A stretch of 64,000 bases of DNA, taken from contig JADFUC010002313.1 of the NCBI GenBank assembly GCA_019722365.1, positions 1,054,001 to 1,118,000 of the forward strand. Direction: 5' to 3'. The number at the start of each line of letters is the position of its first letter. Position 1 is the first letter of the stretch. Both the position numbers and the translations under genes were made by a program. The notes under the pieces were generated by a model. The model saw nothing but the letters and a program-made list of their open reading frames with translations, was not told the DNA's origin and did not search any database. Positions 11,011 to 23,129 of the stretch are shown in pieces. The stretch is from Lithospermum erythrorhizon. Lineage: Eukaryota > Streptophyta > Magnoliopsida > Boraginales > Boraginaceae.

Positions 11011-14000
11011 GACTGTAGTACATAAGTGATTTTGAACTAGTAACATAATCTGGATGCATGGTCAATGACATACACATACTAATGAGTAATGACCAAATCG
11101 TGACCCATTAGTAGTCTGAGCCCATGTTTATTGGGCCATGAGACCATATGAAAAAGCCAGCCCAACTAGCATGCGACATAACTACATAAGTTTCATGGCT
11201 AGAGGCTAGAGGCTAGAGGGCAGAGGCACATGCGGCATGTTTTTGGCAAAACAACCAAGGAAGAACGAGGGAGATGTCATGAGCAATCTCCAACCACCAT
11301 AAATAGATCACTACTTTTCTAGAAACATGATAATGTAATATTGGATTAATTACGGAAGTTATAAGATTAATTTAAGCATTAGAGTCTTTTTTATAGCTCT
11401 AAATCCTAAACTCTAAATTCTAAATAAGACTTTATCCTCGAACCTAATAGAGGTTTAACATGTCAAACAAACAACTCATTCTACTGGACATATATACCCC
11501 CTAGGACGTTATGAAAATATACATTTGGATACCGGTCATGGGGAGTCCAAAGTTAACGCATCTTACTCGAACCAGCCATCAACATAAAGACTACATATAT
11601 CGAAAATAAATTAATAGAGTTGCATGAGCAACAATTGCGTCTAAGGTTAACGAATCGGATTGAGCCAGAATTGGGCCAATCCGATTCCATTTGTAAATCG
11701 GACCGAATTAGTAGAATGGAAGTTTCGATTTTGGGTAACGATTCGTCGATTCATAACATGTCCAAATTACAAAACTAGTGAATTTCGATGTGACGGATAA
11801 ATTAACGAATTTCTTGATAAATTCAAGAAATTCGTTAAATGTGTATATTTATTAGTTTTAACTTGTTTTTTTATAAATTGGTAACAAGGATAAAATTATC
11901 GAATTAAACAAGTGATTTGCGAACGAATCAAACGAATTTCGATTGAAGATAAAGAATAAATCGAGCTACTTTTTATTCTGGTGTAATTAACCAATTAACT
12001 GATTGATTAACGGATCGCTCGATTTAATTACTAAGTCGATTACAGTGCGATCTTACAATATACGAGTAGAGGTTTAAACAAAACTTATTACACGAAACCC
12101 AAATACGATTTTTGTGATTTTGCAAAGTTTCCTATCAAAATCTATCTAGTACTTTATCGTGCTTTATTACTGTACCAACATTGTAATTTGTCATGATATG
12201 TTTTAGATTTTGGGACAAGGAGACATAGTGCACAGAAAGCTATTGCCATATACAATCTCTTACATTCTGCTGGGCGGTTGTTGGCAACATGTATTGTTTA
12301 ATCCTGTGCACTCCAAAAATAATAGTAGATCGAAATTCGAATTAAAATTTATGACCGATAATGTATACTCGATTGATAAATGTTTTACTATTTAATAAAT
12401 GATGGAGAATGTAGTCCTATTTGTGCGTTTGTTGTTACAATTTAACGTCTTTGTATAGTTGAGACTAAATAACACCCATATAATCATTTTTTCGAACTAG
12501 TTAAATTGCTACTTATTTCAAAAAAAAAAACTAACCATGAGAAGTGAGCAAATTGTGTTCAGAGCAAGAAATTCAACTCTTGTTTCAACTTTCAACAAAT
12601 AGAAATCATTTATGTCACATAAGATCTTATTAATGTTTTTCATTTACCATCCATATTAGAAGTTTTTCTTTTTCATACTTTAAAACTTCAATTCAACTGA
12701 AAATGAAAGAAGAGAATAATAGAAAAGAATCAAGAATCAAGACAGACAAAGCGATGATTATAACTATTAAACCGGTATCCAACTTCGAAGACCTCAAAGA
12801 TTTGAATCACAAACCCATAGCAATACATCATGGGTTCCATTGCTCGCCCATGAATCTGTTCATCAGTTCATGCATTTAATAAAAAAATGTTAATTTCTCA
12901 AGAGATTCTAGGACCACTAGCACCCTTTGTTGTCCCACTAGGTAGTTCATTATTGGAAGATGTAAAGACATGATTCATCATGGTATGAGAATTTTGGAAG
13001 TATTACCTTGAATGTCTTTTATCAACATTATGGGGGCGAGGTTTAATGTGGCCGGTAAGTCGGTTGCATCGAATACAAGAATAACGTGATGAATTGAATG
13101 CAAGAATCCTACATGTATGTCAGTGACATATGCATAAAAGTTTCGGATCAATCTTTCGATGACAATCTAACTTACTTTTTATTAACAAATCGATCAAGTC
13201 ATTTGCTTAGCTGCTTCCAATAAATCCCGCCTCCCTAAAAAATCATTCAGATTTTGCATGATTACATTTGCACTACCACTATAAAAAAGCTTACCTTATT
13301 TTAGTTTTAGCCCGGGACATATCTCAATCCTCAGAAAGAGCTGAAAAGGTACTGGAAGACCCCTACCTCTTCACGCGGCCAGAAGCTCGAACATGCAGTC
13401 GACATAATCTCGTGATCGTTTCAAGCAGCGGAAGATCGGGGTCCTTTCGACTGGGCCAAGACATCCCACAATTTACCTCTTTACGCCAGAAATGGCGACA
13501 TCGACAATGTATCATCCCACAATTTACTTCTCTTACGTTGTAATTTCATGACATAAATACAGATGATCCTTAAAAATGGCGCTTCAACCTTTTTAAGACC
13601 CATATATTCATTTCTGATTTCATTAGAATTAACCTATGGCACAATCAAACTGTGCACATGCACGCACGTGGGCTACTCTATTGAAATTAATACGGAGTAC
13701 CTTCTTTAATTTATTATAATTCACGTTTTTTATTTTCATATCAAATTAAAAGTAGTATCACTAAATTTATTGTTGCACTCTTGTTGGTGGAGTTCGCAAT
13801 AAAAACATATGGCACACCCATCTATTATTATTGTGCTTTTTAGATATGACTAATAAAAGAGACGCCACATATAATGATACAATCGACTTTTAAATATTTA
13901 ATATATTTTTATGCTTAATTCAAATAATTTAAACTTTGTAAAACTTACACTCCTTTGACGCTTTTTTCTAATTAATATTTTATTTTTTGAAGGGATACTT

Positions 14001-15034
14001 TGATCACGGATAACTCTTTAAATATAATATAAAAATAAAAAGACATCCATAGAGAAATACTATACCAAATCGGTATTGCTCATCGAGTAGACAAATATTA
14101 CTTTAATTGACGTCTTTCTCGACTAAATATAGTGGGACGAATCGATCATCAATATAAGATCATGTAATTCATTTTACGTTTCTGCTTAAATTAGTATAAT
14201 TTAAAAAGTATAATTTAAATTTTTATGAATCCCAATATATAAAATTTTATCTTCATGGAATTAAATAATAATATTAATAATAACAATAAAAATTTTACTA
14301 AAGCATATGGTTATTTAACTAATACCTATAATAAATAATAATAACAATATTTCTACATATTAATAATAATAATAATAATAGTTCTACATAAACATATTAT
14401 TATTTAACTAACACCAATTATTCATAATTGAAAATAACGTATTTAATTTAAAAAACCATATCGATTTGAAATGATTAATAAATTAATAATATATAATATA
14501 TCATATTCTTATAAATCAACTGCGAAAAGCTTATACACGAAAATCGAAAAAATACTGTGTTATTCAACGACATTCAATCATTAAACATGCACGAGATAAA
14601 CAAATAAAGTTAATTAAAAAGCTGACGCACGATAATTATTATAAAGTATATATATATGTCAAATGTATTGCGATGACATCCCCAAACAATATACGTAAGC
14701 CATTTATAATCCCTTCCAATTAATAATCTTACGTATATGCAAGTATAAAAGATGTATTTAATACTTAATGCTACTCTCCATTTTTTTTTATTTGACATTT
14801 TCGTATATCAAGCGAATCTTTGACCATTAATTAATAATTACTTATTATTTTAATAAAGATAAAGTTATATCATTAGACCCGCTCTTTGAAAATAGTTTCA
14901 TAATATTATTTTCTTATAATTTTTGAAACATATAGTTTAATAATAATTGAGCACAAAAGCCCACCTCGATATACAAAAAAACTGCCAACAGAAAAATGGA
15001 GGGAGTCAGAGTTAACGTTGAAATCAATGAGAAT
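11011..15034. other. Gene-free AT-rich stretch with repeat debris
   Basis: Contents: a triplicated GGCTAGA heptamer at about 11198-11219; CG-rich words resembling hAT subterminal sequence at 11640-11760 (CGAATCGGATTG, CCAATCCGATTCC); a more GC-rich patch at 13310-13540 of unknown origin with a 91-codon open frame that resembles nothing I know; and a (TAA)n microsatellite at about 14360-14381. I find no gene with splice or domain support here. Confidence 0.5.
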
Positions 15035-16010
15035 TGATTCCTTTTATCGCGTCTGCTATGCGACAATTGCGACAATTCATTTACCGGGTTGATTAAATGT
15101 GATTACTAGAACTAAAGCGCCCACCTTAGTAAATTGCATATTACTAAAGGGTTCTCATGATACTTGCTTGCCATGAAGCGATTGCTAGATCTTACTATTA
15201 ATCGTTATAATAATAGTAATTGGTCAATTATTATTAATATACAACTTACTATTATCCGAGCTTCATGTCACACACATACAACGATATTCGAATAATATTT
15301 CAGCGAATGAAATTAAACGAGACTTGTATATTGAGAAATGTATTTCTCAATATTTATATTTGTCAAATATATATGTTGATGAACATCAATTGGTTAAATC
15401 ATAAGTTTAACCACTAAACAATTGAGATGAATAACTTGATAAAGCTTATTCGATAATGACTGCTAAGATTTTAATCATGTTAATTAAAATAGAACAATCT
15501 CCACTAGTAACTCATTATTTAATTAGAAGTTCATAACGGCCCAATTAAGCTAACGAAGTTAAACCGGATTAACGAAGGCGAACGAGTAATTGGGATTTTC
15601 GTATTTAAAGAGGGGATTAGGTTTTCATAACATAAGAATCATAAAACCTCCTACTCCTCTCAAAGATAGCCGCCTCTTCCTTGGAGAATTGGAAGAATTT
15701 CTCTTCCACCCTCTCATTTCATGCTCAAACTCTAGCAAGTTCAAGTTCTCGGTTCGGCTTCCTCGTGCTGCAATCTAGAGGACATCCATCGGTGTCAACA
15801 AAGCATCGAGAGGATCTTGAGGCAATCACGCTGTAGGCTTTTCGTGTGGGGAATTGGGTTCAATCCGCTCCGCTGAAATGTAAGAATCACATTCATACAT
15901 TTGTCATTTTATGTTTAGATTAATTTACATTATTTCTCAGAATCCTACGTATTAATCGGGTGTTTATCACGATTAAATTCATACTAGATTCTAACAAATA
16001 ATTCTTACTA
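15035..16010 (+). mobile_element. LTR-like sequence, copy A
   Basis: Shares an ordered series of blocks with 16055-16960: ACAATTCATTTAC, a GATTACT block, TCATGATA, an ATAATAATAGTAAT(G)GTC block, TTATC(C/T)GAGC, TCACACACATA, then a GAAATTAAA block. A promoter-like segment (ATTTAAAGAGGGGATTAGG near 15603) and a CCGCTCCGCTGAAATGTAAG stretch near 15868 follow, as in plant LTRs. No pol domain lies between the copies. It could be a solo LTR or one of two tandem LTRs; termini are unresolved. Confidence 0.45.
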
Positions 16011-16054
16011 GAACTCCTTCTTTGTCGGGAAATCGCTGTATATCGATTTCTTTT

Positions 16055-16980
16055 AATTATGCCCATTGGCACACCGTTGTAACAATTCATTTACTAGTTT
16101 TCGTTAAATAAGATTACTCAAACTAAGTGTTCAATAGTACTAAATTACTTATCAGAACTCATGATAATATTGTGGTTACACAAATCATAGATTCACGTGA
16201 TAATCGTTTATAATAATAATAATGGTCCATTATATTATTATAAAACTAATATTATCTGAGCCCAAAAGGTCACACACATAGAGTGATGTTGAGTTTTATT
16301 TCATGTATGAAATTAAATCATGATTGCTAAATTGAAAGTTGATTGAAATCAACGAGATACTCAATCGAGAGTTTTACATTGATAATGTAAGATATTAATT
16401 GGACGAGACCGAATCAATTAACTTGCTAGTTTAATTGACGGTTTAAACTAGTAAAGCTCATTAGTGACTTATTAGTCACTTACCAAGTTAGATTTTAGTT
16501 AGTTAACGATTTTAACGAGTTGGCTCATTAGTTAATCCGGTCGAGTTCAGTTAAAAAAGGGAGTAGGCTATATAAAGAGTTCTAAGATGAAAACCCATTC
16601 ATTTTCATCACCAAACCTTCCTATAGCCATCCCCTCCTCTCCTCCAGCCAACAAAAGTCAAGATTTTTTCCTTAATTTTGTTATTCAATTGTTCGAGGTT
16701 CTAAAGAACCTAATCGTAGGATTCAACCGCCTCCGCGTGACCAATTGGAGTGCATCTACCATTTGTGGTGTACCACCGCTAAGGAGATCAAAGGAGGCTT
16801 TTTGTAGAAAGTTGGTGACTTCACAACAGAAGCGCTTGTATTCATACGTATATGCATATATGTATTTATATTGTAATTCAATTATATACATTTAAATAAT
16901 TCTAGTTGCATTTGTTTATGTTTTATTATGAACAAGTTGCATAATTTTCCAACACTCCTAACTTATAGATTGTTGCAGGG
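16055..16980 (+). mobile_element. LTR-like sequence, copy B
   Basis: Diverged direct repeat of 15035-16010 in the same block order. It has its own TATA-like box (CTATATAAAGAGTTC at about 16569) followed by a CT-rich leader, and ends near ATAATTTTCCAACA (about 16953), a plausible LTR 3' end (...CA). The 102-codon open frame at 16587 lies in the LTR leader and is not taken as a gene. Confidence 0.45.
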
Positions 16981-17164
16981 TTATCAATTTAAGAATTAAT
17001 AATAATACGAAAAGCCGAAAAATACAACCATTATTCACAATTTTATATATGTTATAATATTAATAATAATATAAGATACTTCTGCCTTATGTTATGGATA
17101 ATATATGTACCCAATATTTGATAAAAAACACTGTGATCACAAATGAGTATATGTTATTGAATGT

Positions 17165-17445
17165 GAGGACGGAAACCAGTGATTTAAAATGAATGGGGGG
17201 CAAAATTTTTAAAGTAAAAATATGGGAGGCCAAATTGGAAAAAAAAGAACTAAAAGTTTGTTAAATCAACAAAAACACTAAAGAAAATGAATGCCAGCAA
17301 GAAGATTTGAACCCAGGTTGGCATATTAAAAGGCTAACATTCCACCATCTGCTCTAGCATTGTATTAAACATTTAATTTATACATAACTGACATATAACC
17401 CTATTGTATCTAAGGGGGCCTCGCCCCCAGTTCCGTCCCTGATTG
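17165..17445 (-). mobile_element. MITE/SINE-like element with GGACGGAA termini
   Basis: It begins GGACGGAAACCAG and ends CAGTTCCGTCC, forming an inverted terminal repeat. Inside are G-runs (GGGGGGC, GGGGGCCTCGCCCCC) and, on the minus strand, a tRNA-like segment (17291-17360). About 280 bp, no coding capacity. Confidence 0.55.
17291..17360 (-). other. tRNA-Lys-like relic inside the MITE/SINE-like element
   Basis: On the minus strand the ends ATGCTAG and CTGGCAT can pair as a 7-bp acceptor-like stem (one G-T wobble). An A-box-like TAGAGCAGATGGTGG, an anticodon-loop-like CTTTTAA (anticodon TTT, Lys) and a B-box-like GGGTTCAAATC occur in tRNA order and at tRNA-like spacing. The T-stem is poorly paired and the D-arm is irregular, so a working tRNA is unlikely. 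It looks tRNA-derived. Confidence 0.45.
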
Positions 17446-19702
17446 AACATATTCTCTTCAATACACAAGCCACAATTCCAACGGACGGATGGTGTGGTCC
17501 TTCAAAACATATGTCCAACAATTTTTATTTTTAATAATTTCTAATGATGTAGATTTGTTATAATGAAAGCTATTCAGACGAGAATTAAGTGATAAAAACT
17601 TAGAAAGTAAGAACACGTATTTTTAAGCCTGCCTCCTAACAATCATATGACTAATCCACTACCTGCCCATCAAATGCTCAATTTGGTAATCGTATGCTAC
17701 AATTGCTGCATTTTTGAGATAAGTTTCATTCCCATGGTAGAACAACCTAGTCTACACCTCCAACAACACCCACCGCAACCTCTACAACCCTAAGAGATGA
17801 TCAAAGACAATCATCTCTACCTTGAATTGATACAATAGACTCTAGATCTCAATTTCCAAATCCCAAAGCTCCTATCTATGTTTGGTAGTGTTACATTTTT
17901 GGATTGGGGGCAAGAAATGGGGTAAGGGAGTATTTATAGAACCCTAAAAATCGCCCGCATCGGGACTTGGCCAAGTTCTGACCTGGTCCCGAACTCTTCT
18001 AACTCCAAAATTGGTCGACGTGCCGACATCGGGACTTATATGCTGGTCCCAACCTAGTCACAAAATTGTCCATCATCGAGACCTCCATCGTGTACTTCAA
18101 CACGATGATCTTCTCAATAATCACACTTGAACTGCTCCACTTCCGACATGATTCAAGTCATATTTCCAACAATATACAAGAAATTTACTTTTGTCCAACA
18201 TACATTTATTATCAATTGGTTATGAATTCAATTCTTTATGTGGCGTTGGCTATGAATAAATCTCCCAGCATTTGCACCAAGATTTCTGGAGGAGCTAATC
18301 TTTTCAGTTTTTCGGACTTTTTTATGTTCTCTCCAAATAAATTATGAGGTCACAACCATTTATCTGTCCAAAAAAACCCATTGATCCCGGCCTCAATTAT
18401 GCATCTTATTATCTTCTATTCTGTAAGAAACAAGTTGCTCGGATTAGGGTCTACATATCAGAAGTTAATTAACTTAATCACTTAGCAATAATGATTGCTG
18501 AGCTATAAAGAAGTTAATCAACACTTTATTATTCATATATTCCCTCAGTCTTTCACTCCGTAATAGTTAATTGATGAAATATAATGTTTTATCATGAGTT
18601 CTCATCTTTACAATTAATCAAAAATAAAATGAAAGAATGAATTAAAAAATTACATTAAAAAAGTAAACAATCAAGTGAATGAAAAAGAAGATCACATAAT
18701 TAAAAAAAAAAAGATTGATTAAGTAAGAGAGTAAAATAAGTTAAATAATTGGGCTTTCTCCTCTACCTTGAGTCTTGACTAAATGACATTTGTTAACCGG
18801 AAATCAATTAAAGATCATTTGATACAATAATGCATGAACTTAAACACTAGAGATGTACAAACGGGACAAGCAAGCAAAGCCTGATACTCTTCTTTCTTTC
18901 TGTTGAAAAGGTCGAAATTAAATCATCACTATAATTCTATAATAATTTAAAAGGTGTTTCCTGTGGGTCAAATCTCAAATGACAATAGATTATCTTGAAC
19001 TTTATTGTGCACCAATAAGGTAATAATAAATGTTTAAATAGTCAAAAAGAGTGTCCATTACATGAAGAATTGATATCCCGATTATGCTTGACCTGTAAAT
19101 TCTTTGAAGAATGATTTTGAGATTTATATTGATGCAATAATATTCATTAGTGTTTCAAACTTGTTATAAACAATTCATTTTGTATTGATCAAACAGTTTT
19201 CGAGTTACTAAATGCTGGAAGACACATCTACTCCCTCCAATTCAAAACAATCAATTTCACATATCTAAATAAATCTTTTAATTCAATAACTCTTTAATTA
19301 TATTATTAAAAAAATTAAAAAATAATATTATAAAGATTTTAAAAAGCATTTAACTAATTATATAAATTTGATATTTTTTTTAAAATAATAAATAATTAAT
19401 AATCGATGATCAAATTTCAATTTTAAAAAATTAATACAACCTCGACTAGATGACAAGAATGGATTTCATGGCTTACATTACTTTAGCCGTGAGCCATTAC
19501 ATTATTTACACACAACACAATGCTGATACGCTAACATAAAAAGGCCCCGCATCTACTCCATCACCAATGCGAATCATGAGTATACATTCAATAGATTCAC
19601 TCACCTTGAATTGAGGAATCATAAAATACTCCCTTTGGACAATAAAACATATTCAATTCCAAAATAAATACTTCCTACGTTACACATTCACATATCAATC
19701 AC
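17446..19702. other. Gene-free stretch; possible minus-strand LTR piece at 17735-18120
   Basis: 17735-18120 is less AT-rich than its flanks and holds two copies of an ATCGGGACTT phrase. On the minus strand it has TTCTATAAATACTCCC (about 17926-17945), which looks like an LTR promoter. The rest is AT-rich spacer with short simple-sequence runs. No gene is supported. Confidence 0.35.
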
Positions 19703-19703
19703 C

Positions 19704-19712
19704 CTATATATA
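19704..19712 (+). promoter_or_regulatory. TATA box of the small basic protein gene
   Basis: CTATATATA lies about 35-43 bp upstream of the ATG at 19747. The intervening leader is short and CA-rich (CAACAACCTCAAAAACATAA). Confidence 0.6.
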
Positions 19713-19746
19713 ACCAACAACCTCAAAAACATAACCACATCAAAAC

Positions 19747-20142
19747 ATGGAGAAATCAAATTGTAGTAGAAAAAACATGAGCATTAGTAGCAGTCCATTT
19801 TGCATACCTAGATCAGTAAGAGGAAGAACCAAGAAATCAAACCGGCTTTCGCCTATGTCGTCGTTACTAGACCGGGTTCGTGAAGCTCTTTTCCGGTTGA
19901 TAATGTTGTCTGCTATCTCCTCTTCTAAGCCTTCAAGCCAACAAAACCGGCCTCCGGTTCACTCACCGCAACGATCTTTTGAGGGTTCATCGTTTCCACA
20001 TGAGCCTCATAGAAGTGAAGCTGTGGCTGATTGTATAGAATTTATCAAGAAGTCGGCTACCGGAGAAGAAAATGGCCGGGAGGCTAGAATTGGTGGCACC
20101 GCCGAAGGTTCCGATTTGGTTATTCCTGTGCCAGTTATGTAA
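19747..20142 (+). CDS. Small basic plant-specific protein of unknown function (Josephin-like annotated family)
   Basis: Single-exon gene of 131 residues. Visible features are a basic, Ser-rich N-terminus, a helical block SLLDRVREALFRLIMLSA at about residues 39-56, a Ser/Pro-rich linker, and a second helical block SEAVADCIEFIKKSA at about 89-103, ending in a hydrophobic VIPVPVM tail. These two blocks recur together in small plant proteins that databases often label 'Josephin-like' although no catalytic Josephin fold is present. I infer the family from memory of those blocks. It has no signal peptide or membrane segment. A TATA box sits just upstream and the ATG is preceded by CAAAAC. Function unknown. 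Confidence 0.75.
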   Translation: MEKSNCSRKNMSISSSPFCIPRSVRGRTKKSNRLSPMSSLLDRVREALFRLIMLSAISSSKPSSQQNRPPVHSPQRSFEGSSFPHEPHRSEAVADCIEFIKKSATGEENGREARIGGTAEGSDLVIPVPVM

Positions 20143-22129
20143 CACCTTATTATGGGCAATGATATGGTCAGGAATATAATTTTTTTTATCTAATTTTTTG
20201 TTATATCGTCACTACTATCAATATCGATATCATCAGTGGACATTTCTTTGTATCATGTTTAATAGTTTTAGTTAGGATTTAAAAGGGCAACGTGATTAGC
20301 CACACCTTAGTCCTCTAATAGCTATGTTTGTTTGAGGCATGTAATTAGAATCAAATTGGGATTATTGCAATACTCAACAATACATGTTTTTAGTGATTGT
20401 ATTGATTTGTTTACTGCAATTTTATTTTAATTATAATTCCAAACATGAAAAAACATATTTTCAATTAAATTTTCATGGGAGGATGATATCAGGATAATGT
20501 AGTACAAGAACTTGTAGTGATCTCTAGAACTTCAATTAAAAACACGACTTCTAGCTTCTTGCGGATGAGTTCGTTTCAAACAAATTTGAAATATGGACTC
20601 GTTAATTTGTCATTTCCTATTTTTTCGATTTTGATTGCTCATTGACAAAGACGTTGTGTATGTGACAGTATAGAAAACATATTCAGTCTTCTAAATATAA
20701 GAAAAAGTCGATTGTGTATGAAAATCAAAGTGAAAGCAGTAATCTTCGTGGTCATATTGTTAGTTTATTAGTCTGAAGAGCTTGATTGATAGGCTTCTTG
20801 GGAAGCAATGACGGTCACTTTCTTGTAGTGCAAAATGGTCATTCATTTTAATTTGGGGAACTAAGGATCTCCTTTTCATCCTAAAAAGCTGCAATATCAA
20901 ATAAAGTTTGATGGGATTTTATTTGGTAACTTTGTTATATTGCTCATAAATAAATCATGAGGAGGTTTCTTTTCTTAACTTTAAAATGGATTTCATATCT
21001 ATACTATAACGCTCAAGCATTTATCGGCCATGTCAGTTCCAACTGAGTATTACTATTTTACCCTTTGGGCAATTAATCACCCAGTAAATTCAACTTCCAA
21101 TATTTTGACATATATTTATTGACAAAAAAAACTATCGGAAACAAAAGAATCAACAAAGGCTATCTGCTATTTTTTCTATTAAGCAGATATCGTCAGCTAC
21201 CAAACTCATAATACATTGCATGATATTTTCTTCTTATACTGAGCATGTTTAATTTTAATTCATTATTTGTATTATTAAAAATATTATAAAATCAATGAAT
21301 AAATATTTCAGATTGTATTAAACCGCGCACAAATAACTAGCCTACCAGAATGCACTGTCGAGGTTTTATAATTAAATATAGTTTTTGACCGGGAAAGTAA
21401 ATGCGTAGTATAATTATTGAATATACGTTTTTTGAGTAAGTTTTATTTTATAAAACCAATTCATGGTGGAAGAGGCATCTATACCCATGAAATGTTATGC
21501 AAGACTATGAAGAATACCCATTATCGATAAAGTGTCATCTTCCAACAAGCAACTAGCCCCAGCTGCAACATAAATTTTAAGATGTCAATCATTTGCGCCC
21601 ATAACTCGAACGATTTAACCAGTAACAGATGAAAATTGATAGATTGTTCCCTTCACCATTATTCAAGGTGAATATATATTAAAGGATTATTTTATTGTGA
21701 TACGAACAATTCAATTCTAAGCATTCAATTCATGAACATGCATGTACACCCTAGAATTCTTGGCACTTCCACATGCAAGGTTAACAAAAACAATTATTTA
21801 CCCATGTGATGTTTCTGTTTTCTAATTGAAGGAATTGCAAAGTCAAACCTCTAACAAAGCACACAGGTATTATACTCTTCCATTTACCTTAGTAATGAAT
21901 TAAATTGCTGATGTTTTTGTGACTTTTTTTAAAGTTTAAGAATCCCTTAGCTAGACACCAATGGGTTTAAACAAGTTTCGTGATATTTGTATGGCTTAGT
22001 TGAAATGGTTATTTGAGACATGTGAGTATAAATGATTTGAAACATATCAATTAATCGAATCACTTGCTTCCTGATATAGACATAAAATGCTTATATATAA
22101 ATATATTCATAAGAGATCATCTCGAAGGA
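20143..22129. other. Gene-free AT-rich spacer
   Basis: Begins with the 3' flank of the small basic protein gene, then AT-rich sequence without long open frames. No repeat boundary, RNA gene or protein could be supported. Confidence 0.5.
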
Positions 22130-22540
22130 AGTACTGAGCCATGTTGCACATTGGTCCAGGCCAGTCACCCATCTCAAACCCAGTACCTATTCTGTATTAG
22201 GCCTATAAATACCGGTACCATTTGAGGTAATCACACAATTCCATCCCTTAATACTTACTTCCCCTATTTTGACTGACTTGATCGTAGGAGTGTCTGTGGT
22301 CGGTCCCCTGCCCCACTTTCAGGTATAACGACGATTCGAGGAGATCATTTGCGGGACCAAGAAAATACCATTATTGATCCCGAACTCCCCAAACTTAAAC
22401 CCCAGCGAACCGTACCATCGAGAAGAATTTCCACCCGCCAAACAACCATAATTACAAGTCCGGATCTAATTCGCCAGACCTCAAACACTGAAGCATTCCA
22501 GGCCCAATTTAATAAAAAAATGACGAATCACTTCTTGTGA
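22130..22540 (+). mobile_element. LTR-retrotransposon fragment (LTR end and downstream leader)
   Basis: A promoter-like CCTATAAATACCGG (about 22200) is followed by a leader, a GTCTGTGGTCGGTCCCCTG block (about 22291) ending CACTTTCAGGT, and a GACGATTCGAGGAGATCATT stretch. This order resembles LTRs of Tat/Ogre-type gypsy elements, whose pol relic occurs at 60890-62450. The 63-codon open frame at 22349-22540 is probably leader or gag debris. Confidence 0.4.
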
Positions 22541-22589
22541 AAATCAATAGCTCTTATTATTTGTAAGTGTTGTATAGTTATTATGGATT

Positions 22590-22928
22590 TAGAGTATTCA
22601 CACTAACATTCCTAAAAGTTCTTCCTATTGTTTATATAAAATATGATTGTTAAAAAAGACTGAAAAGAGCAAAATAACAATATCCCTATTGCATAAATAA
22701 TTCCCCAAAAACTTCCCATCAAAGATGGCTTAGCTTATTTTTATACACTTTTCAAATTTTACTTTAATGATAAATTGTCCTTTCTATCTCCAACTTTATT
22801 AACATGAGAATTTAATTAAAGAATTTGATTTTGTATAAAAATTAAAAGATAATTTCTATATTTAATAAAGTGATATAAAAAATTAATTTTAGTAAAAATT
22901 TATAGGAAATCTCGTGGAAATGCTCTTA
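22590..22928. mobile_element. MITE (PIF/Harbinger-like, AGAGCAT termini)
   Basis: The left end TAGAGTATTCACACTAACAT and the inverted right end TAAGAGCATTTCCACGAGAT align with several mismatches and continue into a second shared block (TTCCTA). The core is about 340 bp and AT-rich. The AGAGCATTCACA type of terminus is common in plant Tourist-like MITEs flanked by TTA/TAA. It sits about 200 bp upstream of the plastid-protein ATG. Confidence 0.55.
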
Positions 22929-23129
22929 TATTTCTTTCCTACACCTTGAATTTGGGAAGAGGGGGAAGAGTAAACATCGTGAAACGTGTCATGATATGAT
23001 AGGTTAATATATTGCATGACTATTGTAAAAAGGTGGGAGAAAAGTATCTTATCCTCCTCAAGGATAAGAAAATCCATCCACAAACTCTCTTTTTCCTGCA
23101 AGGCTTGCTTTGCCCAGAAGACCACAACA

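Noticed and set aside
17291..17360. Functional tRNA-Lys gene
   Set aside because: T-stem and D-arm pairing are poor and it lies inside a repeat element; kept only as a tRNA-like relic.
23016..23129. Upstream in-frame ATG extending the plastid protein by 38 residues
   Set aside because: The ATG at 23130 has a better context and gives a transit-peptide-like start; the extension resembles translated 5' UTR.
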